The translations under genes were made by a program, and so were the position numbers. A DNA stretch of 64,000 nucleotides from Paenibacillus sp. LHD-38. Its GTDB lineage: Bacteria > Bacillota > Bacilli > Paenibacillales > Paenibacillaceae. How positions within the stretch are numbered: position 1 is the first letter of the stretch; every line of letters begins with the position of its first letter. Where the stretch lies: NCBI RefSeq assembly GCF_031157315.1, contig NZ_JAVIFU010000017.1, positions 86,904 to 150,903 of the forward strand, given 5' to 3'. Of this stretch, positions 1 through 7,540 are shown one piece after another. The notes beneath the pieces are model-generated. The model saw only the letters and a list, made by a program, of their open reading frames with translations, was not told the origin of the DNA and did not search any database.

Positions 1-2325
1 TTCAGTATCGACAAAACGCGGCCGACGGTGAGCGGAGCAGCGGATGGAGCGTTTTACAATACGGATCGCCAGCCAACCTTTGCCGATAACAATACCGGGG
101 TTGCAGCGAAACTGAACGGCAGCAGTTATGCGAGCGGCACCAGCATTACGGCGGAGGGCGATTATTCGCTCGTCGTAACGGATGCATACGGCAACAGCGT
201 GAATGTTTTGTTTACGATTGACAAAACGGCGCCGAGCGGAAGCATTGTCATTAATGATGGCGATTTGGAAACCACCGGCTCATTTGTCAAGCTCTCGTTA
301 GAAGGTACGGATGCCAGTGCGGTCATGAAGCAATTATCCAACCATGGAACGGCTTGGACGGCGGTTCCCCTGGCAGATTGGGAGCTTTCAAACGGCTTTG
401 GGGAAAAGACGGTTTATTTGGAGCTAACGGATGCGGCTGGTAATAAGAAGGTGGTTTCGGATACGATTCTCTATCGATCCATCCCGGTTATGAATAATAG
501 CAGCGTGAATGGGTTAGAGGACACGGAGCTTCATTTTGGGATCAATGACTTCTTATATACCAATGCGGACAGTAAAACGCTTGATGAAATTACGATTGTG
601 TCGCTCCCGGCAAACGGCAAGCTGATGCTTAACGGAGCTGAAGCCGCCGCAAACGTAAAGGTTGCTTTAGCGGACCTAGCTCATCTAAGCTTTGTACCGG
701 ACCAAGATTGGTCTGGACTTGCAAGCTTTGAATGGAAGGGGGCGGCTTTTTCCGTTCCGGCCGTAGATTCAGTCCAAATGCTGATTCATGTTGCTCCAGT
801 AAATGACGCGCCTAGCGTTCAAAATGCTTCATTCTCCACTACGAGCAGCGCTAAAGTTGAAGGTCAGCTTACTGCGGGAGATGTGGATAATGATTCGATT
901 ACTTTCGCGGTCGTTGTACAGCCTGCTAAAGGGAAGCTTACTTTAGATGCTGCTAACGGTAAATTCAGCTACGAGCCCGAGGCAGGCTACTATGAGGATG
1001 TAACCTTTACGTATAAAGCGAATGACGGTCAAGCCGATTCAAACACGGCTTCGGTTACGATAGTGAATCATCAGCCTGCAAGCAGCGGAAACGGGTTGCC
1101 ATCTGCACCACTGGTTGAAATAGAAGGCATTAGCAACCAGCCCGGCGTTAAAGCAGAGGTTGTACTGAAGGATGGGAAACCCGTTCTCGTTGTTTCGCTG
1201 AACGGCGAGAAGTTGACCGAGATCATCAAAAATCTAAAGGATAATGAATTAACGATTGATGTCGGCGATGCGCACCACAATGTGGAATTGGCAATGGATT
1301 TGGCGTTGATAAAGCAGCTTAATTCGAGCGGCAGCACGATAAAGCTGGTTCAAGGCGGCACCGGATACGGGTTGTCAGCATCGGCTATCCGGGATGTATT
1401 GAAAGATTGGAAAAACGCGACTGCGCAGTTGAAAATAGAAATTAAACAAGCGGATGCGGCAACTTCCGCTAAGCTGGAGCAGCTCGCGAAGGATAAAGGT
1501 TATTCCTTGCTGGTAACGCCTATAAGCTATCAGCTCTACTTCCAAATTGGGGAAACCAGAATTAATTTATCATCGATTAAAGGCTATATCACGATTTCTT
1601 ACGGACAGGATGAGCTGAAAGGAAAACAACCGAAAACGGCTGTACTTCTGCTGCCTAACGGGAAGCTGGTGCATGTTCCGACCAAGATCAGCAATCTCGA
1701 AGGCCAGTTCGAAATTAAAGTACACAGTTTTGCCAATGGCATCTTTACCTTAATTGATTACAAGAAAACATTTGAGGATGTCGAAGGCTGGTCTAAGGTA
1801 TACGTCGAGGAATTGGCGTCACGTCTTGTAGTCCAGGGAACAGGCGACGAGACGTTTGAGCCGGACCGCGGCGTTACCCGCGCCGAGTTCTCGGCTATTA
1901 TTACCGGCGCACTTGGTTTATACATGGAAAACGGAACGGAGAAATTCTCAGATGTAAGCGAAGACAGCTGGTATGCAGCCTCCTTGGCAGCAGCTTCTGA
2001 GTATGGGCTGATTAACGGATATGCGGACGGTACATTCCGGCCTAATGAAGAAATATCTCGTGAGGAAGCCATGGTTATTTTGGCCCGGTCATTTGACCTC
2101 ATGGAGCTGAAGCCGACCTTCTCGCAAGAGGAGCTGAATGCGAGCCTTGCATCCTTCGAGGATAATGATGAGCTGAACAGCTGGTCGCGAGCCTCCATTC
2201 AGCTGACGGTTCTTCTCGGAATTGTGAACGGAAGCAACAATCAGCTTCATCCATCGGAACCGATGACGAGAGAGCAGCTGGCAGCCGTAATCGTAAAGCT
2301 GTTGAAGACCGGCCAATTCATCTAA
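1..2325 (+). CDS. Ig/cadherin-like surface protein with three C-terminal SLH domains (5' end outside window)
   Basis: The frame is open from base 1, so this is the last 774 residues of a larger protein. It begins with Ig-like modules marked by FSIDKT and FTIDKTAPSGS, continues with cadherin/VCBS-like modules (NDAPSV, DVDNDSITFAV, TFTYKANDGQADSN), a central region without a recognisable fold, and then three S-layer-homology domains from about nt 1768 (FEDVEGW, FSDVSEDSWYAA with GYADGTFRPNEEISREEA, FEDNDELNSWSR with MTREQLAAVIVK). SLH triplets bind pyruvylated secondary cell-wall polymer, so the protein should be displayed on the cell surface. The GNAT gene starts 10 bp after its stop, which suggests co-transcription with it and the tail-collar genes. 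The ligand or adhesive target is not visible in the sequence. Confidence 0.9.
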   Translation, partial: FSIDKTRPTVSGAADGAFYNTDRQPTFADNNTGVAAKLNGSSYASGTSITAEGDYSLVVTDAYGNSVNVLFTIDKTAPSGSIVINDGDLETTGSFVKLSLEGTDASAVMKQLSNHGTAWTAVPLADWELSNGFGEKTVYLELTDAAGNKKVVSDTILYRSIPVMNNSSVNGLEDTELHFGINDFLYTNADSKTLDEITIVSLPANGKLMLNGAEAAANVKVALADLAHLSFVPDQDWSGLASFEWKGAAFSVPAVDSVQMLIHVAPVNDAPSVQNASFSTTSSAKVEGQLTAGDVDNDSITFAVVVQPAKGKLTLDAANGKFSYEPEAGYYEDVTFTYKANDGQADSNTASVTIVNHQPASSGNGLPSAPLVEIEGISNQPGVKAEVVLKDGKPVLVVSLNGEKLTEIIKNLKDNELTIDVGDAHHNVELAMDLALIKQLNSSGSTIKLVQGGTGYGLSASAIRDVLKDWKNATAQLKIEIKQADAATSAKLEQLAKDKGYSLLVTPISYQLYFQIGETRINLSSIKGYITISYGQDELKGKQPKTAVLLLPNGKLVHVPTKISNLEGQFEIKVHSFANGIFTLIDYKKTFEDVEGWSKVYVEELASRLVVQGTGDETFEPDRGVTRAEFSAIITGALGLYMENGTEKFSDVSEDSWYAASLAAASEYGLINGYADGTFRPNEEISREEAMVILARSFDLMELKPTFSQEELNASLASFEDNDELNSWSRASIQLTVLLGIVNGSNNQLHPSEPMTREQLAAVIVKLLKTGQFI

Positions 2326-2335
2326 GGAGATCGTT

Positions 2336-2824
2336 ATGAACCTTAAATTAGAGGAAGCCGTGGCAGATGAGCGTATGTTTTTCGAGCTTTACGCCGAGAC
2401 GCGCAGGGAGGAAATGGCAGGCTGGGGCTGGGAAAAAGATGAGCAGCAATCATTTCTAGCCATGCAGTTCCGGTTTCAGCAGCAATCCTACCGGATGGTG
2501 TACCCTGATAGTCAAATCCGCCTTATTACTATGGATGGTCAGCCTATTGGTAAGCTTCATACCGCCATGACCGGAGATGAGAAGGTGCTGGTTGATATTA
2601 TTCTAGCCCCTGCGAGTCGAAATAAAGGGATAGGAACAAGGCTAATAGCGATGCTTCAGGAGGAGGCCCGGATAGCGGGCCTCTCCTTACGGTTAACTGT
2701 AAGGCTCGATAATCCGGCTAAACAATTGTATGCAAGGATGGGTTTTGCACTCTTCCAAAGGGACGAGCTGCATGAACAAATGATATGGAGAAGCACTGAC
2801 CACGAGGTTATCGGTACTTCATAA
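2336..2824 (+). CDS. GNAT family N-acetyltransferase
   Basis: A 162-residue protein with the GNAT acetyl-CoA fold. The region VLVDIILAPASRNKGIGTRLIAML matches the beta4-alpha3 segment, with the pyrophosphate loop SRNKGIG in the R/Q-x-x-G-x-G/A position. The C-terminal part (NPAKQLYARMGF) is the usual beta6-beta7 signature. AAGGAG at 2324-2329 precedes the ATG with good spacing. The gene sits 10 bp after the SLH protein and about 50 bp before the first tail-collar gene. That position suggests it acts on, or with, these surface or tail-collar proteins, but the substrate cannot be read from the sequence. Confidence 0.85.
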   Translation: MNLKLEEAVADERMFFELYAETRREEMAGWGWEKDEQQSFLAMQFRFQQQSYRMVYPDSQIRLITMDGQPIGKLHTAMTGDEKVLVDIILAPASRNKGIGTRLIAMLQEEARIAGLSLRLTVRLDNPAKQLYARMGFALFQRDELHEQMIWRSTDHEVIGTS

Positions 2825-2876
2825 TGCCGATTGCTTATAGAAATTACTTATTTCATTTAAGAAAGGGGTTAGCGCA

Positions 2877-3395
2877 ATGGAACCATATGTTGGAGAAATT
2901 CGAATGTTTGCCGGTAATTTTGCTCCAGAGGGGTGGGCTCTTTGTAACGGGAGTATCATTCCGATTGCAGAAAACGAGGTCTTGTTTATGCTGCTAGGCA
3001 CAACATACGGAGGCGACGGGCAAACGAACTTCGGTCTGCCGAATTTAGCGAGCCGTATCCCGATCGGTCAAGGGACTAACCCGCAAAATGGAACGACATA
3101 CACGCTCGGTGAACAAGGAGGTACAGAGAACGTTACCCTTACTGTGAACGAGCTTCCTGCTCATACGCACCCTGTTTATGCTTCGGATGCGCCGGGAACG
3201 TTAAATTCACCGAACGGTGCCGTATGGGCGACGCAAACCTCGAAAAATATTTATTCAAACGCAGCAGTCGAAGGGCAGATGAATCCGCAGTCGATTACGC
3301 CTGCTGGCGGCAATCAGCCGCATGTTAACATGATGCCTTACTTGCCAATTAATTTTATCATTGCGCTTGCCGGCGTGTTTCCGCCACAAAGCTAA
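2877..3395 (+). CDS. Phage tail collar domain protein (Mdp-type), copy 1
   Basis: A 172-residue member of the tail-collar/microcystin-dependent-protein family. The N-terminal 60 residues carry the family signature (GEIRMFAGNFAPEGWALCNG, then LLGTTYGGDGQTNFGLPNL). The middle has the LxVNELPAHTH motif and the C-terminus ends in MMPYLPINFIIALAGVFPP. Proteins of this fold form trimeric fibre or collar tips in phages, but stand-alone copies are common in bacterial chromosomes with unknown roles. AAGGGG lies 7-12 bp before the ATG. It is the first of three tandem paralogs 12 and 21 bp apart, clearly one transcription unit. No capsid, portal, terminase or lysis genes are nearby, so it is not part of a visible prophage. 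Confidence 0.9.
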   Translation: MEPYVGEIRMFAGNFAPEGWALCNGSIIPIAENEVLFMLLGTTYGGDGQTNFGLPNLASRIPIGQGTNPQNGTTYTLGEQGGTENVTLTVNELPAHTHPVYASDAPGTLNSPNGAVWATQTSKNIYSNAAVEGQMNPQSITPAGGNQPHVNMMPYLPINFIIALAGVFPPQS

Positions 3396-3407
3396 GGAGG
3401 GGTTCAA

Positions 3408-3911
3408 ATGTCAGAATCATTTATCGGCGATATTCGATTATTCGGTTTTGGTTATGCTCCAAGAAATTGGGCGTTTTGTCAGGGGCAGCTGTTGGCTATC
3501 AATTCGAATCAGGCTTTATTTTCAATCTTGGGAACGACCTATGGGGGAAATGGTTCAACAACCTTTGCTTTACCTGACTTACGGGGCAAAGCACCGGTTC
3601 ATGCCGGCAACGGTATCAACTTAGGTCAAACTGGGGGAGAAGCGGCTCATACATTATCCGTTAACGAGCTGCCCGCTCACACTCATTTTGCCCAAGCCGT
3701 TGAACAGGCGGCGACTGAGTATTCGCCAATTGCTCATACTTGGGCGATTCCGGGTGTTAACAGCGGCTCTTATTCCCAAACACCGAATACGACAATGAGC
3801 CCGAATGCTCTTTCAACAGCTGGCGGAAGTCAGGCGCATGCTAATATGCAGCCTTATTTATCATTAAATTATTGTATTTGTATCAGTGGCATTTTCCCGT
3901 CTCGCAATTAG
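3408..3911 (+). CDS. Phage tail collar domain protein (Mdp-type), copy 2
   Basis: A 167-residue paralog of its two neighbours. It keeps the collar signature (FIGDIRLFGFGYAPRNWAFC, LLAINSNQALFSILGTTYGG, FALPDLRGKAPVHAG), the VNELPAHTH centre and the NMQPYLSLNYCICISGIFP ending. It is the most diverged of the three: the family GNFAP is replaced by GFGYAP, and it has extra cysteines near the C-terminus (NYCICISG). AAGGAGGGG stands just before the ATG. Three similar but not identical copies in one operon would fit a heterotrimeric fibre; that is an inference. Role unknown. Confidence 0.9.
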   Translation: MSESFIGDIRLFGFGYAPRNWAFCQGQLLAINSNQALFSILGTTYGGNGSTTFALPDLRGKAPVHAGNGINLGQTGGEAAHTLSVNELPAHTHFAQAVEQAATEYSPIAHTWAIPGVNSGSYSQTPNTTMSPNALSTAGGSQAHANMQPYLSLNYCICISGIFPSRN

Positions 3912-3932
3912 AAAATGTAAGGAGGAGTATTA

Positions 3933-4457
3933 ATGGCTGACGCATATATAGGTGAAATTCGTATTTTTGCAGGCAACTTCGCTCCTAAGGGCTGGGCGTT
4001 GTGTGAAGGGCAATTGCTGCCGTTAGCTCAAAATACCGCGTTATTTTCATTATTAGGCACAATGTACGGGGGGGACGGGAAAACGAACTTTGCTCTTCCT
4101 GATCTAAGAGGGGCGGCGCCGATGCAGCAGGGGCAAGGTCCTGGCTTGACGGAACGTTATCAAGGAGAGTCTGGCGGCAGCTCAACCGTTAATTTGTCAA
4201 AGAATGAAATTCCGGCACATCTGCATGCTCCTGCTGCTGTAGCTGTCAGCAACGTAAGCTCGCCGGCAAATGCGGTATGGGCAGGCCTCGCGCAGGGGCG
4301 CGGTGTACCGCCTGTTTACGGCACTTCAGCGGCGCAGGCGATGAACCAACAGGCTATTGGCGCAACCGGACAAAGCATGCCGCATAATAATATGCAGCCT
4401 TATTTAGGCGTGAATTTCATCATCGCTCTTAATGGCATTTTTCCTCCTAGGTCATAG
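3933..4457 (+). CDS. Phage tail collar domain protein (Mdp-type), copy 3
   Basis: A 174-residue third paralog with the complete collar signature (YIGEIRIFAGNFAPKGWALC, LLGTMYGGDGKTNFALPDL), the KNEIPAHLH central motif and the NMQPYLGVNFIIALNGIFPP end. AAGGAGGAG precedes the ATG. It is closer to copy 1 than to copy 2 in the N-terminal 60 residues, while the centre (GPGLTERYQGESGGSS) is its own. The variable centre between conserved ends is the pattern expected if the centre forms the exposed, binding part; that is inferred from fibre-tip proteins. The 3' end overlaps the convergent CWC gene by 11 bp. Confidence 0.9.
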   Translation: MADAYIGEIRIFAGNFAPKGWALCEGQLLPLAQNTALFSLLGTMYGGDGKTNFALPDLRGAAPMQQGQGPGLTERYQGESGGSSTVNLSKNEIPAHLHAPAAVAVSNVSSPANAVWAGLAQGRGVPPVYGTSAAQAMNQQAIGATGQSMPHNNMQPYLGVNFIIALNGIFPPRS

Positions 4458-4638
4458 TATCATTTCGAAAGGCAGCGGCGCATGATTTGCATACGCATGC
4501 CTTGCCGCGCTGCTGTTCGGGAATCTTCTGCAACAGCTCTTCCGGAAATTTTTCATGGAAGCACCAGCATACTTCTTGATTTTCTTCAAAAGCTTTGATT
4601 CCGCATTCATTGGACCCGCCGCATAACGGACAATTCAT
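4447..4638 (-). CDS. Cysteine-rich CWC family small protein
   Basis: A 63-residue protein with eight cysteines in paired patterns: CPLCGG near the N-terminus, EVCWCF in the middle and CVCKSC near the C-terminus. This arrangement and the central CWC fit the Cys_rich_CWC family, presumed zinc-binding and of unknown function. A GAGGAG site stands 10 bp before the ATG on the minus strand. A perfect 36-bp palindrome lies only 24 bp upstream of the start, between it and the HAD gene. Transcription therefore either reads through that hairpin or starts inside it. Confidence 0.75.
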   Translation of the reverse strand: MNCPLCGGSNECGIKAFEENQEVCWCFHEKFPEELLQKIPEQQRGKACVCKSCAAAFRNDTMT

Positions 4639-4661
4639 TAGCTCGCGCTCCTCATCTTAAT

Positions 4662-4697
4662 GAAACAGCCCTTTCGCTTAAGCGAAAGGGCTGTTTC
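4662..4697 (-). terminator. 36-bp perfect palindrome between HAD and CWC genes
   Basis: GAAACAGCCCTTTCGCTT at 4662-4679 is followed directly by its exact reverse complement at 4680-4697. On the minus strand it lies 18 bp after the stop of the HAD phosphatase gene and is followed by a short T-rich stretch (TTTCATT). It is a plausible intrinsic terminator, although the T-tract is weak. Confidence 0.6.
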
Positions 4698-4714
4698 GCA
4701 TATTATACCGGGAA

Positions 4715-5521
4715 TTATTCAGACGCTGCTTGCAGCACGAACTTCTCAATGACGTGGCGAACGCCTTCCTCATTATTAGACAGCGTGACATAGTTAGCGA
4801 TATCCTTAAGGGATTGAATAGCGTTCCCCATAGCTACGCCAAGGCCGGCAGCGAGAATCATTTCATTGTCATTCCAAGCATCGCCGAGGGCAATGGTTTG
4901 ATCCATGGTACAGCCCAGATGCTCGGCCATAAATTTAAGGGCATGGCCTTTCGTACCTTCCTTATGCATAAACTCCAGATAATGCGCCTTCGACTTTGTA
5001 ATATGGACGCGATCGCCAATAAGAAGCTTAAGCTGCTCAGCGACTTCATCGAGCCGGGCGGGATCGTCGATAATCAGCATTTTGTTCATGGGAAAATCCA
5101 GCAATTTGTTGAAGTCAGGCTCAATTTTGTAAGGGATGTTCGAGAGCTTGGAATATGCTTTTATTTTATCGTTATCTTCTGTGCCGTAAAGCTCGTCATC
5201 GACATAAAGCTGCAGATGTAGGCCGTTTTCCTTGGCAAATTTATGAATCTCCTTGGCCGCGTCGATAGGGACGTTTCTCTCGTACAGTACTTGTCCGTCA
5301 AGCAGAGTTTTGACGAGGGCCCCTTGATAAGTAATAATAGGAACATTGAGTTCAATTTGCTTAGCGATCTTTTGAGCGGAAGCAAACATGCGGCCGGTTG
5401 CCAGCGTTACCGTCACACCTTGTGCGATAGCGGCCTCCAGGGCATGCTTCGTGCCTTCCGTTACGATTAGTTCATCCGTTAATAACGTGTCGTCAACATC
5501 AATTGCGATAAGTTTATACAT
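4715..5521 (-). CDS. Cof-type HAD-IIB family hydrolase
   Basis: A 268-residue sugar-phosphate/FMN-phosphatase-like HAD protein. Motif I is IDVDDTLL at the N-terminus with the two catalytic aspartates, motif II is TLATGR, and the motif III lysine and motif IV (GDAWNDNEMI) follow. The IIB cap and C-terminal GVAMGNA match the Cof family. The start MYKLIAIDVDDT at 5521 is chosen because AGGAG lies about 13 bp upstream and the family begins with this motif. A longer reading frame to 5674 exists only because it runs through the upstream 39-bp repeat array. It is divergent from the S41 protease gene. Substrate unknown. Confidence 0.88.
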   Translation of the reverse strand: MYKLIAIDVDDTLLTDELIVTEGTKHALEAAIAQGVTVTLATGRMFASAQKIAKQIELNVPIITYQGALVKTLLDGQVLYERNVPIDAAKEIHKFAKENGLHLQLYVDDELYGTEDNDKIKAYSKLSNIPYKIEPDFNKLLDFPMNKMLIIDDPARLDEVAEQLKLLIGDRVHITKSKAHYLEFMHKEGTKGHALKFMAEHLGCTMDQTIALGDAWNDNEMILAAGLGVAMGNAIQSLKDIANYVTLSNNEEGVRHVIEKFVLQAASE

Positions 5522-5605
5522 ACTAGCGGTGAAGCTCCTCTCCAGCTCTTTATAGTTAAGATTAGGTTGATTGTAGCTAAAATGTCCCACACATACAAGA
5601 CTACG

Positions 5606-5722
5606 TGTATGCTTTCGAAGTAAGTTTTGCTTCACAAAACCAAGCGTATGCTTTCGAAGTAAGTTTTGCTTCACAAAACCAAGCGTATGCTTTCGAAGTA
5701 AGTTTTACTTCGTAAAACTTTT
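5606..5722 (+). repeat. 39-bp hairpin repeat array, three units, upstream of the S41 protease gene
   Basis: Units lie at 5606-5644, 5645-5683 and 5684-5722, each exactly 39 bp. Every unit reads TATGCTTTCGAAGTA followed by a hairpin. Units 1 and 2 have GTTTTG-CTTCA-CAAAAC; unit 3 has the longer AAGTTTTAC-TTC-GTAAAACTT. The last unit runs straight into TTGAGGAG, the Shine-Dalgarno of the protease gene. The same 39-bp unit with a differently paired stem occurs at 40851-41078, again ending at a Shine-Dalgarno. Because 39 is divisible by 3, the array stays open in some frames and creates false N-terminal extensions. Confidence 0.9.
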
Positions 5723-5736
5723 GAGGAGATGAACAG

Positions 5737-7161
5737 ATGAACTATTTTACATCAGCGGCTGCGAAACAACGGTTTCTTTCATTCTGCGTGCTTGGGGCGG
5801 TAGCATTTACGGCCATTGGCTTTGCAATCGGGCTTCTTTGGATGGGAAACCGCTATCCGATGCTGAAAGAACCAGCCTTTCAGCAATTTACGGTTACGTA
5901 CGACAAAATTATAAATGATTATTTAAACGGAGCAGAGCCGAAAAAGCTGATCAACGGAGCGGCGGTAGGCATGGTCAGCTCGCTTGAGGATCCTTATTCC
6001 CGCTATTTGGTCGAGGAGAAAGGCGATGCCTATACACAGTCCTATGAAGGAGAAATATACGGAATCGGTGCGGAGCTCCGGGAAGAAGAGGGCGAGTTTA
6101 TTATTACCGGACTCACGAAAGGGGCTCCTGCCGAACGCGGAGGCTTGCTGCCGGGAGACATCATTATTTCTGTGGATAATCAAAAGCTGAGCGGTAAAAC
6201 GTTCGAAGAGCTGCTCGGTATTATTAGAGGCAAGGAAGGTACATCCGTGTCGCTTCAGGTGCAAAGACCGAATCAGGAAGAACTCATTGCCCTGACATTG
6301 AAGCGGGAAGCGATACCTGTTCATACCGTGACATCGGAGCTTCTGGAGGGCGGCATTGGTCATGTGACGATCAGCCGGTTTGCCGAGAAAACCGCGGATG
6401 AATTTGAATCCGCGATTAAGGAGCTGCAGGAGAAGCAGCCGCTTAAGGGGCTGCTTCTCGATATGCGCTCTAACCCGGGAGGGTTGCTGCAGCCTACCAT
6501 CAAGATCGCAGACACGCTTATTCCGAAGGACAAAGTCATTTTGAATGTCGTATACAAAAACGAACGTCAAACCATTTCCTACAAATCGAAGCAGGAGAAG
6601 AAATGGACCATTCCGATTGCCGTGCTTGTAAACGGGCAGTCCGCCAGCGCGAGCGAAGTGCTAACCGCAGCTTTGAAGGAGTCTGCGGGAGCCGTGGTTA
6701 TCGGGGAGAAGACGTATGGCAAGGGTGTCGTTCAAGCCTTTAATCAATTTAAAGATGGCTCCGTCCTAAGCCTGACCGAAGCGCAGTGGAAGACGCCAGG
6801 CGGAACTTGGATCAATAAAACAGGCGTATCGCCGGATTTTGACGTAGCGCTTCCCGCCTACACGGAGCTAAGACCGCTTGCGATTGGTACGGACATGAAG
6901 GTTGGGAGCTACGGCGAGGACGTGAAGACGCTGCAGCTGATGCTCAAGGAACTTGGCTATACGCCGGCAGGACAGGAAGGGATGTTCGACGAGCAGACCT
7001 CGGAGGCGTTGCGGAAATTCCAAACAGCCGAGAAGCTTGAGGCTACAGGCAGCTTTAATGACAAAACAGGCTATCAGCTGCTTAAGCGGCTTCGGGAGAA
7101 GCTTGCCAAAGAGGACAGCCAGCTCATAAAAGGACTTGAGGTACTTAAAAATCGTAGTTGA
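5737..7161 (+). CDS. S41 family C-terminal processing peptidase with peptidoglycan-binding domain
   Basis: A 474-residue CtpA/CtpB-type serine protease. A single membrane segment (about residues 14-36) anchors it with the catalytic part outside. A PDZ domain follows (YGIGAELR, GDIIISVDNQKLSGK), then the S41 core with Ser304 in the SASASE motif and Lys329 in TYGKG, the Ser-Lys dyad at the usual 25-residue distance. The C-terminus carries a PG_binding_1 module (GSYGEDVKTLQLMLKELGY), a common addition in Bacillales. It probably cleaves secreted or membrane proteins at the cell wall. The GAGGAG site follows directly on the hairpin of the upstream repeat array, so the array should be in its 5' UTR if transcription starts before it. 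Confidence 0.92.
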   Translation: MNYFTSAAAKQRFLSFCVLGAVAFTAIGFAIGLLWMGNRYPMLKEPAFQQFTVTYDKIINDYLNGAEPKKLINGAAVGMVSSLEDPYSRYLVEEKGDAYTQSYEGEIYGIGAELREEEGEFIITGLTKGAPAERGGLLPGDIIISVDNQKLSGKTFEELLGIIRGKEGTSVSLQVQRPNQEELIALTLKREAIPVHTVTSELLEGGIGHVTISRFAEKTADEFESAIKELQEKQPLKGLLLDMRSNPGGLLQPTIKIADTLIPKDKVILNVVYKNERQTISYKSKQEKKWTIPIAVLVNGQSASASEVLTAALKESAGAVVIGEKTYGKGVVQAFNQFKDGSVLSLTEAQWKTPGGTWINKTGVSPDFDVALPAYTELRPLAIGTDMKVGSYGEDVKTLQLMLKELGYTPAGQEGMFDEQTSEALRKFQTAEKLEATGSFNDKTGYQLLKRLREKLAKEDSQLIKGLEVLKNRS

Positions 7162-7186
7162 CAACGGGGATGATAATCATTATCAT
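7158..7186 (+). promoter_or_regulatory. Sigma-A promoter overlapped by a perfect Fur box
   Basis: TTGACA (7158-7163), a 17-bp spacer and TATCAT (7181-7186) form a promoter whose spacer and -10 are covered by TGATAATCATTATCA (7171-7185). That 15-mer is a perfect 7-1-7 palindrome identical to the Bacillus Fur box consensus TGATAATNATTATCA. Binding there would block RNA polymerase when iron is plentiful. It drives the DUF1450 gene 44 bp downstream. Confidence 0.85.
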
Positions 7187-7229
7187 CAAATAGAAAGCAA
7201 ATCCTTCGTTGCGCTGCGGGGTGAATCGG

Positions 7230-7451
7230 ATGAAGAAGATTAAGTATTGCAAAAGGAATTTAAAGAACGGATCGGAACCGATTTATAAGGCTATGAAAAA
7301 TCGCTATCCGGACATCAAGCAGAAGAAAAGCGATTGCCTTGGTGATTGCAAGACCTGTAAGCTAGAGTGCTTCGTCGTCATTAAGTCGAAGACGGTTAGC
7401 GCGCCGTCAGCAGAAAAACTCTATAAGCGGTTAAAGAAAATGATTGGATAA
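7230..7451 (+). CDS. DUF1450 (YuzB-like) small cysteine protein, Fur-regulated
   Basis: A 73-residue protein starting at the ATG after GGGGTGA (MKKIKYCKRN). It has four cysteines, three in the diagnostic CLGDCKTCK segment, then FVVIKSKTVSAPSAEKLYKRL, as in the DUF1450 family of Bacillales. The function is unknown; the clustered cysteines suggest metal or iron-sulfur binding. Its promoter carries a perfect Fur box, so it should be expressed in iron limitation. A ferritin gene follows after an intrinsic terminator. A start at TTG 7209 is possible but has no ribosome-binding site. Confidence 0.8.
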   Translation: MKKIKYCKRNLKNGSEPIYKAMKNRYPDIKQKKSDCLGDCKTCKLECFVVIKSKTVSAPSAEKLYKRLKKMIG

Positions 7452-7474
7452 TCATCATATATGGATACATTTAC

Positions 7475-7504
7475 AAGAACGGCATTTGCCGTTCTTTATT
7501 TTTA
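7475..7504 (+). terminator. Intrinsic terminator of the DUF1450 gene
   Basis: AAGAACGGCA at 7475-7484 pairs with TGCCGTTCTT at 7487-7496 across a TT loop, followed by the T-rich TATTTTTATG. It separates the iron-regulated gene from the ferritin gene. Confidence 0.85.
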
Positions 7505-7540
7505 TGTTAGAATAAGTACAATCTAGGAAGGTTGAGGTGC

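Noticed and set aside
2877..4457. Prophage tail module
   Set aside because: Only the collar-domain genes are present; no capsid, portal, sheath, tape measure, terminase, integrase or lysis genes.
5606..5722. CRISPR array
   Set aside because: Units are contiguous without unique spacers and contain hairpins next to a Shine-Dalgarno; no cas genes are present.
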